Positions 32,640 to 41,400 of a DNA stretch of 64,000 bases are shown here, one piece after another. The stretch comes from Clostridia bacterium (GTDB lineage: Bacteria > Bacillota > Clostridia > Oscillospirales > QAKW01): contig JAFTZM010000043.1 in assembly GCA_017464525.1 (NCBI GenBank), positions 124,001 to 188,000 on the forward strand, given 5' to 3'. The notes under the pieces are model-generated. The model saw nothing but the letters and a program-made list of their open reading frames with translations, made no database searches and had not been told where the DNA came from. Position numbers and translations under genes: made by a program. Every line of letters starts with the position of its first letter. Positions within the stretch are counted from its first letter, which is position 1.

Positions 32640-33854
32640 ATGGATGCAAAAAATATCGGTACCATGATCGCCCGCCTGCGCAAAAAGAACGGTCTGACTC
32701 AATCCGCTCTGGCGCAGAAATTAAATGTGAGCGATAAAACAGTGAGTAAATGGGAAAGCGGCTACGGCTTCCCCGAGATCACCCAATTCCCGGCTCTGGC
32801 CTCCCTTTTCGGGGTGTCCATCGATTATTTGATGACCGGCGAGCGGAAGGGGATCGCCCTTTGCGGCAACATTCTGACCGATCTGGTCAAAAACATTGAT
32901 TTTTACCCCAACCAGGGGATGCTGGCCAACATCAGCAGCGTAAAACGTGCGGTGGGCGGTGCGGTGCCCAACACCGGCATCGATCTGGCCAAGATCGACG
33001 ATAGCCTGCCCCTTTCCGCCATCGGCCGGATCGGCAACGATGAGCACGGGCAGTATGTGGTGAGCCAGCTGCAGCACTACGGCATCAACACCCGGCAGAT
33101 CTCCGTTTCCCCCGCAGAGCCCACCAGCTTCAGCGATGTGATGAGCGTCCACGGCGGGGAGCGCACCTTCTTCCACGCCCGGGGCGCCAACGCCGAGCTA
33201 TCCCCTGCGGATATCGACGTGAAGACCCTGGATTGCAGCCTGCTGCACTTCGGCTACCTTCTGCTGATGGATGGCTTTGATGCGCCGGATGCGGAATACG
33301 GCACCGCCCTGGCCCGGTTCCTCCACGATGTGCAGGAGCAGGGGATCAAGACCTCCATCGATATGGTCAGCAGCAGTACCGGGGATTATAAAAAGACCGT
33401 CTGCCCTGCGCTGAAATACAGCAATTATGCCATTGTAAACGAGATCGAAAGCTGCGCCATCTTTGATATCGACCCCCGCCACCCGGACGGCACCCTCAAT
33501 ATTGAAAATGTCCGCCGGGCCATGGAGCTGATGGCAAAGGAAGGGGTCAGCGATAAGGTCATCGTGCACTGCAAGGAAATGGGGCTTTGCCTCAATGTAA
33601 AGACCGGCGATTTCACCGTGGTTCCCTCCTTGAATGTGCCCAAGTCCGAGATCAAGGGCAGCGTGGGCGCCGGGGATGCCTTCTGCGCCGGATGCCTTTA
33701 CAGCATCTACAACGATTATCCGGATCCTGCCATGCTGGAATTTGCCGCCGGCGCTGCAGTCTGCAACCTCTTTGCCGATAACTCCATCGACGGGATGCGT
33801 TCCGAGGCGGAGATCCGTGAAATTATTAAAAAATACGGGAGGACCGAAGGATGA
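32640..33854 (+). CDS. XRE-type HTH fused to PfkB family sugar kinase
   Basis: A 404-residue two-domain protein. Residues about 5-62 are an XRE/Cro helix-turn-helix (LRKKNGLTQSALAQKLNVSD, then KTVSKWESG). Residues about 75-400 are a ribokinase/PfkB kinase with VGGAVPNTGIDLAK near 102, AIGRIGNDEHGQYV, and the anion hole and base GSVGAGDAFCAG (Asp346). The kinase may sense its sugar and act as its own regulator. It overlaps the lyxose isomerase gene by four bases, so the phosphorylated sugar is probably the ketose made there (xylulose or fructose). The product would feed the class II aldolase. The fusion looks real: one frame, no stop, and a tight ribosome site. Confidence 0.87.
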   Translation: MDAKNIGTMIARLRKKNGLTQSALAQKLNVSDKTVSKWESGYGFPEITQFPALASLFGVSIDYLMTGERKGIALCGNILTDLVKNIDFYPNQGMLANISSVKRAVGGAVPNTGIDLAKIDDSLPLSAIGRIGNDEHGQYVVSQLQHYGINTRQISVSPAEPTSFSDVMSVHGGERTFFHARGANAELSPADIDVKTLDCSLLHFGYLLLMDGFDAPDAEYGTALARFLHDVQEQGIKTSIDMVSSSTGDYKKTVCPALKYSNYAIVNEIESCAIFDIDPRHPDGTLNIENVRRAMELMAKEGVSDKVIVHCKEMGLCLNVKTGDFTVVPSLNVPKSEIKGSVGAGDAFCAGCLYSIYNDYPDPAMLEFAAGAAVCNLFADNSIDGMRSEAEIREIIKKYGRTEG

Positions 33855-34387
33855 TCACAAAAGCCAAGTACGAAGAGCTGCGGGATCGGGCGCTGACCTA
33901 TTATGAAAAGGCCGGCATCGTTATCAACCCCGCCGAAAAGGAAAATTTAGAGGTGGCCGATTTAGGTCTGGGCAGACCGGAAGAGTTGGGCCTGGAGCTG
34001 GTGGTCTACATCAACACCGACCGGGTCTGCGCCAAGGAGATGGTGCTCTTCCCCGGGCAGACCTGCCCCGAGCATAAGCACGTTCCCTCCTATGGCATGG
34101 CCGGCAAGGAGGAGACCTTCCGCTGCCGCTACGGTCAGGTATACCTCTATGTGGAGGGTGAGGGGGACGAAAGCACCATCAAGGCGAAAAAGCCCTTCTC
34201 CCCGGTCACGGTGTTCCATGAGATCATTCTGAACCCCGGCGAGCAGTATACCATCATGCCGGAGACCCTCCATTGGTTCCAGGGCGGCCCGGACGGTGCT
34301 GTGATCTCCGAGTTTTCCACCAAGAGCACCGACGAGACCGATATCTTTACCGACGAAAATATTAAGCGTGCCCCCGAAATTGAATAA
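33851..34387 (+). CDS. D-lyxose ketol-isomerase (cupin type), possible mannose isomerase
   Basis: A 178-residue cupin-fold isomerase of the D-lyxose isomerase family, which interconverts D-lyxose and D-xylulose and often D-mannose and D-fructose. The metal site is visible: CPEHKHVPSYG and GKEETFRCRYG give two His and a Glu, and ETLHWFQGG the last His. VYLYVEGEG and EIILNPGEQYTIMPETLHWF are family-typical. It sits between the PfkB fusion (4-base overlap) and the aldolase (15-base gap). In a locus with many mannosidases, mannose to fructose is a plausible physiological reaction; this is inference. Confidence 0.85.
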   Translation: MITKAKYEELRDRALTYYEKAGIVINPAEKENLEVADLGLGRPEELGLELVVYINTDRVCAKEMVLFPGQTCPEHKHVPSYGMAGKEETFRCRYGQVYLYVEGEGDESTIKAKKPFSPVTVFHEIILNPGEQYTIMPETLHWFQGGPDGAVISEFSTKSTDETDIFTDENIKRAPEIE

Positions 34388-34402
34388 AAGGAGATAAAAA
34401 CC

Positions 34403-35239
34403 ATGTTAGCAAATCTGAACGATGTACTGAAAAAGGCTCAGGAAGAGCACTACGCAGTTGGGCTCTTCAACACCACCGACACCGATATGCTGGAGGCTGC
34501 CATCGCCGCCGCTGAGGAGCTGCGCTCCCCCATCATCATCGGCACCGCCGAGGTACTGCTGCCCAGCGGCGACCTGAAGCTCATCGCCCCCGGCATCATC
34601 GCCGCCGCCAAGCGTGCCACCGTTCCTGTGGTGGTGCACTACGACCACGGCCTCACCTTTGACCGCTGCATGGAAGCCCTCAAGCTGGGCTTCACCAGCC
34701 TGATGTTCGATGGCTCCGCCGGGGATCCCGAAGCCAATATGGCCGAGACCCGGGAGATCGTGAAGATCGCCCATTCCTTCGGCGCCACCGTGGAGGGGGA
34801 GATCGGCCATGTGGGTGAAGCCGCTACCTGCGATAACGCCACCTCCGACCGCTACACCACCCCCGCCGAGGCGCTGGAATTCATCGAGAAGACCGGCGTG
34901 GATGCCCTGGCCATTGCCATCGGCACCGCCCACGGTGCTTATAAGGCAAAGCCCTGCCTGGATCTGGAAAGATTGAAGGAGATCCGCTCCGCTACCGATG
35001 TGCCTCTGGTGCTCCATGGCGGCTCCGGCCTTTCCGATGACGATTTTCGCAACACCATCCGGGACGGTATCGCCAAGGTCAACATCTTCACCGACCTCTG
35101 CGAAGCCGGCAACCGTGCCATGGAAGACGGCCTGAAGGAAGGCCTTGCCTACCTGGCCATCCGCGATAAGAAGGTAGAATACATCAAGGAAGCCGTTAAG
35201 ACCAAAATGCGTCTCTTCGGCTCTGAAAATAAGGCATAA
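34403..35239 (+). CDS. Class II ketose-bisphosphate aldolase
   Basis: A 278-residue zinc-dependent aldolase of the FbaA/GatY/KbaY group. Catalytic and metal residues are visible in VHYDHGLTFD (Asp and His near residue 75), EGEIGHVG, GTAHGAYK and LHGGSGLSDDDF. It cleaves a ketose phosphate, giving dihydroxyacetone phosphate and an aldehyde. As the last gene after the isomerase and kinase it probably splits the phosphoketose they form, for example fructose 1-phosphate, fructose bisphosphate or xylulose 1-phosphate. It is followed by a terminator at 35241-35268. Confidence 0.87.
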   Translation: MLANLNDVLKKAQEEHYAVGLFNTTDTDMLEAAIAAAEELRSPIIIGTAEVLLPSGDLKLIAPGIIAAAKRATVPVVVHYDHGLTFDRCMEALKLGFTSLMFDGSAGDPEANMAETREIVKIAHSFGATVEGEIGHVGEAATCDNATSDRYTTPAEALEFIEKTGVDALAIAIGTAHGAYKAKPCLDLERLKEIRSATDVPLVLHGGSGLSDDDFRNTIRDGIAKVNIFTDLCEAGNRAMEDGLKEGLAYLAIRDKKVEYIKEAVKTKMRLFGSENKA

Positions 35240-35240
35240 A

Positions 35241-35268
35241 AATTGCGCCCTGCGGGGCGCATTTTTTA
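35241..35268 (+). terminator. Terminator of the kinase-isomerase-aldolase operon
   Basis: Stem TGCGCCC/GGGCGCA with TGCG loop, flanked by AAT on the left and a T-run to 35267. Confidence 0.85.
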
Positions 35269-35273
35269 TGCTC

Positions 35274-35302
35274 TTGACATTTGTTTCTATTATTTTTATA
35301 AT
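35274..35302 (+). promoter_or_regulatory. Consensus promoter of the dgt-like gene
   Basis: A perfect TTGACA (35274-35279), 17 bases, and a perfect TATAAT (35297-35302), starting only six bases after the preceding terminator. Confidence 0.85.
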
Positions 35303-35330
35303 AAAATCATCTTAACTCTCCGAGGTGCTT

Positions 35331-36530
35331 ATGGCTTTAAATTACGAAAATCTATCCCCGGAAATGACCCAACGCATGGAGCAGGACCGCCGAAACAACA
35401 CCCTGCCCCGGATGGGCTTTCAGGAAGAGAATGTCCTGCGGCGGGACGGAGAGCGGGATCGGGCCAACCTGATCCGCACCGCTTTTATCCGGGATATCGA
35501 TAAGATCATCCACTGCCCCTATTATAACCGCTACGCCGATAAAACGCAGGTATTTTCTTTCTATAAAAACGATGATATCACCCGCCGGGCCCTTCATGTG
35601 CAGCTGGTCTCCCGCATTGCCCGCACCATCGGCAAGGCGCTGAACCTGAATCTGGATCTCATTGAGGCCATTGCGCTGGGTCACGATATCGGCCACACCC
35701 CCTTCGGCCACGCCGGGGAGGAATACCTGGATCAGTTGCTCTCTGCCCATACCGGCCGGCGGTTCAGCCATAATATCCACTCGGTGCGGGTGCTGGATCA
35801 GATCTATCCCTATAACATCAGCCTCCAGACCTTAAACGGCATCGCCGCCCACGACGGCGAGCTGGAGCTCTCCGAATACCGCCCCCGGCCCCTTGCCGAT
35901 TTTGCGGAATTCGACCGGCAGATGGAGGGCTGCTACCGGGAGAAGGGTAATGTTAAAAAATTAGTCCCCGCCACATTGGAGGGGTGCGTCATGCGGATCT
36001 CTGATATCATCGCCTACCTCGGCAAGGACCGGCAGGATGCCGAGCGGGCCAACCTCATCGACCACAGCGTTTTTTGCGGCGGCAAGCTGGGGGTGCACAA
36101 TGCAGAGATCATCAACAACCTTATTGTAAATATCATCGAAAACAGCTACGGCAAGCCCTATATCAAGCTGGACGAGGAGCATTTTGCCGCCTTGCAGACC
36201 GCCAAGCAGGAAAACTACCGGCTGATCTATAAGCAGGATCAGGTGCGGGCGGACCTGGACATCACCGTTCGCCCCATGATGGCAGAGCTTTATGAGCAAC
36301 TGCTGGCCGATCTGAAAAACGGCAATACCGCCTCCCCCATCTTCAGCCACCATATTGGTTATGTCAACAGAGCCCATTACCGGCGGGAATTTCCCTATGA
36401 GGAAACGGAGCCCAACCAGATCGTTACCGACTATATCGCCAGCATGACCGATGATTATTTCATCGATCTCCACACCTATCTTTTTCCCAAAAGCAAGCTA
36501 AAAATCGAGTATAAAGGATATTTTGACTGA
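35331..36530 (+). CDS. HD-domain dNTP triphosphohydrolase (dGTPase-like)
   Basis: A 399-residue HD-superfamily protein of the dGTPase/dNTPase type, which splits dNTPs to nucleosides and triphosphate. The metal-binding motifs are RDIDKIIHCPYYNRYADKTQ near 45, GHDIGHTPFGHAGEEYL near 118 (the HD pair) and RISDIIAYLGKD near 220. The ATG at 35331 is preferred with GAGG five bases upstream; a GTG two codons earlier lies inside that site. It is followed after one base by the GH20 gene, so the two are co-transcribed although no functional link is obvious. Confidence 0.84.
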   Translation: MALNYENLSPEMTQRMEQDRRNNTLPRMGFQEENVLRRDGERDRANLIRTAFIRDIDKIIHCPYYNRYADKTQVFSFYKNDDITRRALHVQLVSRIARTIGKALNLNLDLIEAIALGHDIGHTPFGHAGEEYLDQLLSAHTGRRFSHNIHSVRVLDQIYPYNISLQTLNGIAAHDGELELSEYRPRPLADFAEFDRQMEGCYREKGNVKKLVPATLEGCVMRISDIIAYLGKDRQDAERANLIDHSVFCGGKLGVHNAEIINNLIVNIIENSYGKPYIKLDEEHFAALQTAKQENYRLIYKQDQVRADLDITVRPMMAELYEQLLADLKNGNTASPIFSHHIGYVNRAHYRREFPYEETEPNQIVTDYIASMTDDYFIDLHTYLFPKSKLKIEYKGYFD

Positions 36531-36531
36531 T

Positions 36532-38178
36532 ATGAATTTTACCATGATTCCTCGTGCCAAGCGAGCAAACAAAGCAAAAGGATATTTCGCATTTGAAAGT
36601 TTACAGTTCTTTTCTGTGGGCGGCGGGGAGGCCTTTGGGCGCACCCTGAAGGCGCTGCTGCCCGAGGTTAAGATCGAGGCCGCAGAGCGAGAAAACGCCA
36701 ATGTGATCTTAAGCGTGGCAAGTGTTTTTTCCTCTCAGCCGGAGTATTGCGCCATCCGCATCTGGCCGGATCGGCTGGAGCTCCGCTGCCGGGACGAAGC
36801 CGGCGCCCGCAACGCCGCCTGTATTCTGGCGCAGATCATTGAAGATAACCGCATCCCCTGCGGCGACATCGCCGATTGGCCGGATGCCCCCTACCGGGCG
36901 ATGATGCTGGAAAGCTCCGGGCGGTGCTGGCTCTCCATGGAACGGATCTATCTATATATCCGCCAGATGGCCCTGGCCCGGATGAACGAGCTGCAATTCC
37001 ATTTCATGGAATTCCCCGGTTGCACGATTCAGCTGGACTGCTACCCCGATATGCACGGCTTCGGGCCGGATAACCTGAAATATTCCAAAGAGGAGATCCG
37101 GGCCATGATCGCCTATGCGGCAGAGCTGGGCATTACCGTGACCCCCTTTGTGGAGGTACTCTCCCACTCCTTTGCCTTCAACAAGGCGGCGGATATCGCC
37201 TGCCCCGGGGATACCGACGAGCGGATGTTTGCCGTCTGCGTAGGGCAGGAAAAAACATACGAAGCCATTGAAAAAGTGTTAGCAGAGGTTGCCGATCTCT
37301 TCCCCTCGCCGTTGCTCCATATCGGCGGGGACGAATATGATATGTCGGCAGTCTCCCCCCGCACCGTCCATTGGGGGGAATGCCCCCATTGCCGCGCCCT
37401 TTCCAAGCGGATGGGCTACACCACCTACCGGGAGCTTTTCATCTATGCGGTGGAGCGGGTCAATCAGATCGTCAACAAGCTGGGCAAGGTGGCCATGCTC
37501 TGGAATGCCGACCTGAAGCCCGGCGAGTTGCCCGATTCTTTGGAACGCAACCTGGTGATCCATTATTACCGCAACGATAACATTCTCTGCAAGGAAAAGA
37601 TCTTCGGCCTTTCCATGGACGGCTATGTAGAGGAGGGCTTTTCAGTACTCAATTCCTCCTTCCGGCAGACCTATCTGGACAAATACGTGACCTCCGAGCG
37701 GCTCAGCAGCTGGGGATATACCGACGATCCCCGGGTCTCTGCCCCCAACCGGGCGGGAGTCATCGGCGGATGCTGCTGCGCTTGGGATGCCTCCCGCCAC
37801 TTTGAGCGCTCCATCTCCCCCAGCATCTTCCTCTTTGCCGACCGCCTCTGGCACAGCTACGGCGACCCCACAAACTACGACGATGCCTTCGGCAGGCAGC
37901 TGACCAGGCTGATGTTTGACGGCCTGCTCCCCGCCGATATGAACGTATTCGATGCGGTGGGGGATGTGCTGCCGCCGCTGGTGCTGGAAAAGGACGTTTT
38001 GTTCCATGAGCGGAAAATGGTCGCCTCTTTGGCGGAATTAGAGCGGATCCATACCGCCCTGACCGGCCTCAACCACCCCCTCGCCGCCCCCTACGCCGAG
38101 ATTGCAGCCGCCGCCCTCGCCTTCCGCAAGGCACAGACCGATACTCCTTTGAAAAAAACACTTCAGTTTGAAGGTTAA
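36532..38178 (+). CDS. Glycoside hydrolase family 20 beta-N-acetylhexosaminidase
   Basis: A 548-residue GH20 enzyme without a signal peptide, so intracellular. An N-terminal domain (1-115, ANVILSVASVFSSQPEYCAI) precedes the TIM barrel. The catalytic pair is in HIGGDEY (Asp267, Glu268), the substrate-assisted mechanism motif, followed by WGECPHCRALSKRMGY. It removes terminal GlcNAc or GalNAc. Its presence among mannosidases fits breakdown of N-glycan fragments such as chitobiose or antennal GlcNAc. It starts one base after the dNTPase stop. A 19-bp bidirectional terminator follows. Confidence 0.83.
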   Translation: MNFTMIPRAKRANKAKGYFAFESLQFFSVGGGEAFGRTLKALLPEVKIEAAERENANVILSVASVFSSQPEYCAIRIWPDRLELRCRDEAGARNAACILAQIIEDNRIPCGDIADWPDAPYRAMMLESSGRCWLSMERIYLYIRQMALARMNELQFHFMEFPGCTIQLDCYPDMHGFGPDNLKYSKEEIRAMIAYAAELGITVTPFVEVLSHSFAFNKAADIACPGDTDERMFAVCVGQEKTYEAIEKVLAEVADLFPSPLLHIGGDEYDMSAVSPRTVHWGECPHCRALSKRMGYTTYRELFIYAVERVNQIVNKLGKVAMLWNADLKPGELPDSLERNLVIHYYRNDNILCKEKIFGLSMDGYVEEGFSVLNSSFRQTYLDKYVTSERLSSWGYTDDPRVSAPNRAGVIGGCCCAWDASRHFERSISPSIFLFADRLWHSYGDPTNYDDAFGRQLTRLMFDGLLPADMNVFDAVGDVLPPLVLEKDVLFHERKMVASLAELERIHTALTGLNHPLAAPYAEIAAAALAFRKAQTDTPLKKTLQFEG

Positions 38179-38194
38179 TCCATATAACCCCGCC

Positions 38195-38240
38195 AAAAGG
38201 GGCTGTAAAAAACTTTCGTTTTTTACAGCCCCTTTTATTT
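38195..38240. terminator. Bidirectional terminator between GH20 and the dockerin GH92
   Basis: A 19-bp perfect stem, AAAAGGGGCTGTAAAAAAC with its complement (38195-38213 and 38218-38236), and a TTTC loop. Confidence 0.88.
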
Positions 38241-38254
38241 CATTGATACAACGT

Positions 38255-38419
38255 TCAGTTGCTCAGTTTCCGTAAAAGGTCCACTGCATCAATAATGGAA
38301 ATTCTGCCGTCACCGTTGATATCGGCAAGTGTAGCAAAGCTCACATCATACTCTACCAGATACTGCATCAGCAGGATGGTATCGGCGGTGGTTAAAGCGC
38401 CGTCGCCGTCCAGATCACC
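38255..38419 (-). other. Dockerin module of the GH92 protein
   Basis: The last 54 residues hold two EF-hand-like calcium loops, DLDGDGALTTAD and DINGDGRISIID, each followed by a hydrophobic helix (TILLMQYL and AVDLLRKL). This is the duplicated layout of type I dockerins, which bind cohesins of scaffold proteins. Confidence 0.87.
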
Positions 38420-41400
38420 GAACAACATCGTTGTAAGAGCGGCATAGGCGGCTTCTGCAGCGGTAAGGTCAGCATAGTTGCCCACCTGCGCCTGCTGCGC
38501 CGCGGTCAGATCATTATAAGCCAGCCGGGCATCGGCGATAGCAGTACCGCTTTCTTCGGTCACAGCACCAATGGCAGCGATCTTACCTTCCGCCTCAGCA
38601 ACAACAGCGCTGTTCTTTTCGCCGAAAACATGGAATTCATAGATCCGGGCATGACCGTCGACACTGTTCTTCTCGGCGCTGTTATTGGGAAGCAGCAGCC
38701 GGAAGACCTGCCCGGAGACCGGGGTATCCAGTGTCATCACGCAAAGAACATCGGTATTCCCGGTCACCTTCTGCACATCGACCCAGGTCTCGCCCTGCTT
38801 CGCCTGTAGGCTGAAGATCTTGGTGTTGAACTTGAAATCCTCCTTAATGCCGGCATTCAGCACCACCCAGCTATTCACGGTGCACTCGGTCCCCAGATCC
38901 ACCTCCAGCCAATGGTAACCGCCCACAGGCGAGGTAGAGCACCATTTATCGGCGATGTTTCCGTTAACGCCATAGGCTCCTGCCTCGGCTGCGGCGGTCT
39001 GCCCGCTGACGGTGACAGTGCCGTTATAGTTAAGCGACTTGGTGTAGTCCACCGAAACCGTCAACCCGGCAGCGGCGTTTTCCAGCACTCTCCTGGCAGA
39101 GGTGAGGGTATCCAGGGTGGAATTTTCATCGATCAGCGCTGCTCTTGCCTTTTCCAGCGCCGCAACAAAGGTGGCAGAGGAGCCATATAGGGCAGGCTGC
39201 TTATCCTTATTTGCCTCATAGACCGACTGCAGCGCTGCTCGGGCGGCACCGCTTTCGGCGATCTCCTCAATGGCGGCAGTCAGCTCGGCAAAGGAAGCGG
39301 TGCGGGCTTCTGTCTCATCAGCATCCATGGCGGTATTCATTGCCGCATGAAGTGCCTGCACCTGAGCGGCGGTGGCTTCCGTAAGATCCAGCGCACCGGC
39401 ACGGGCGATCTCGGCAGCCAGCACCTCGGCAGAGACCTCCGTCTCCTTGCCCATCAACTCGATCTCTGCCAGAGTCCCGGTGGTGTCCAGCCGGTAATGG
39501 GTATAGAATCCGGCATTCTCCACCGCATAGGGAATTGTTTGCTGATCCCAGCGGAAGGCGGTCTCCCGTTCCTCCAACAGCACCCATTCCTCCCCGTTGT
39601 TGGAGCCGTAGAGGGCAAAGGAGGCAGGGGCATCCGACGCGGTTGCGGCGGTCAGGGTCAACATACTCACATTCTTTGCAGTAGCAAATTCATAAGTTAC
39701 GCTCCCGCTCACCGCTTCGGAGGTAGCAGCGGTATTATCAAAGAGAGCGCTCTCCCCCTTGGTATGATCCTTCAGAGGAGCTGGAACCTCATCATCTACT
39801 GTAATAGAGGTAGGCGCCGCATCCTCTCCGGTACCCCAATCGGAGGGAGTATCGGTCATAGCAAATTCGATGACCGCACCGTTTTTGGTCAATTCTTTTT
39901 GAGAGATGGATGTCTTATCATAGGCTTCCCCATTGACCGTTACGCTTCCCACATATACGTTTTCAGGACTGTTTTCCGGCGCATTGATCACAATATCGTT
40001 GCCGTTTTGCAGGTGGATGGTCGCCTTAGTGAACAAGGGAGAGCCAAAGACCAGCTCACCGCTGCCCATGTTCAGCGGATAAAGCCCCAGCGCGCTGAGA
40101 ACATACCAGGCGGATTGCTCGCCGCTGTCATCATCACCGCTGTACCCGCCGCCGTACTGCACATTGGTGTAGCACTGCCGCAGGATCTGCCGTACGGTGC
40201 TCTGGGTCTTGGCGGGATTCCCCGCATAGAGATACATATAGGGGATATGATGGGCAGGCTGATTGTTGTGCTCATACATTCCCATCTTGATCTGATCCAC
40301 TTCCAGAAGCTCATGGGTGGGACCGGAGTAGCGGTTTTCTTCGTGATCCCAGATCAACTGACCGTAGGTGTTGAAGACCTGATCCAGCTTAGCCTCCAGA
40401 TCTTCCCGGCTGCCGTAAAGATTCACCAATCCCTGCCCGTCATAGGGAGCGTCAAATGCCATGATCCAGGCGTAGGATTCCATATAATCGCCGTCGTAGA
40501 AGAAGGGGTTCAGATCCTCCGCCCACTCGGTCTCTGCATCAACCTCAATGCCGCGGAACCATTCATGCTCGGTATCGAACATATTGACATAGTTAAGGCA
40601 GCGCTCCATCATGTACTGATAGACATCCTCATCCCCTGCCGCCTTGGCAAGCTGTGCAATACCGTAATCGTTGTAATAACCTGCCAGCGCCCAACTGAGA
40701 GCGGTCTCGCTGGCACCTTCATCGGTGATATAGCCAAGGAAGGTGTATTCATCCAGACCGTCACGCCCGCCGGCGGCATTGGCCTCGGTGATAACGGTGG
40801 CGTTTTTCAAAGAGGCTTCATAAGCCTCCTGCAAAAGTTCTTCATCCAGTTCGATCCCTCTTGCGATGGCATCGCCGAAGATGATATCGGTGCTGGTGCC
40901 GCACATACAATTCATGCCGATGGCGGAGGTCCAGCGGGGGATCCAGAAATTATCCTCATAGTGGTAGAGCAGACCCTCGATCATCTCGGTGGTCTTGGCG
41001 GGATCCAGCAGGGTCATCAGCGGCCAGGTGGTGCGGTAGTTATCCCAGAAGCCGTTGTTGTAATAAAGCTTTCCGTCCTGCACGCCCTTCTCGCCGTAGA
41101 TCCCGCGATACTGCCAGCCGTCTGCCTCGCCCTCACCGGTGTACTCGCCCAGGTGATTGGGGTAGAGGAAGGAGCGGTAAAGCGCGGTATAGAAGGAGAT
41201 CATCTGGGTCTCGGTAGCACCCTCGATCTCAATGGTGCCCAGTTTTTCCAGCCAGATCTGCTCCGCTTCGGTATAGACCTCCATAAAGGTCTTATCCTTC
41301 AGCTCCTGCTCATAGTTGGCTTTCGCCTGCTCGGCGCTGATAAAGGAGGTGGCGGTCTTCATGGTCACAACATCCGCACCGAAATAAACCGTGGTATCGT

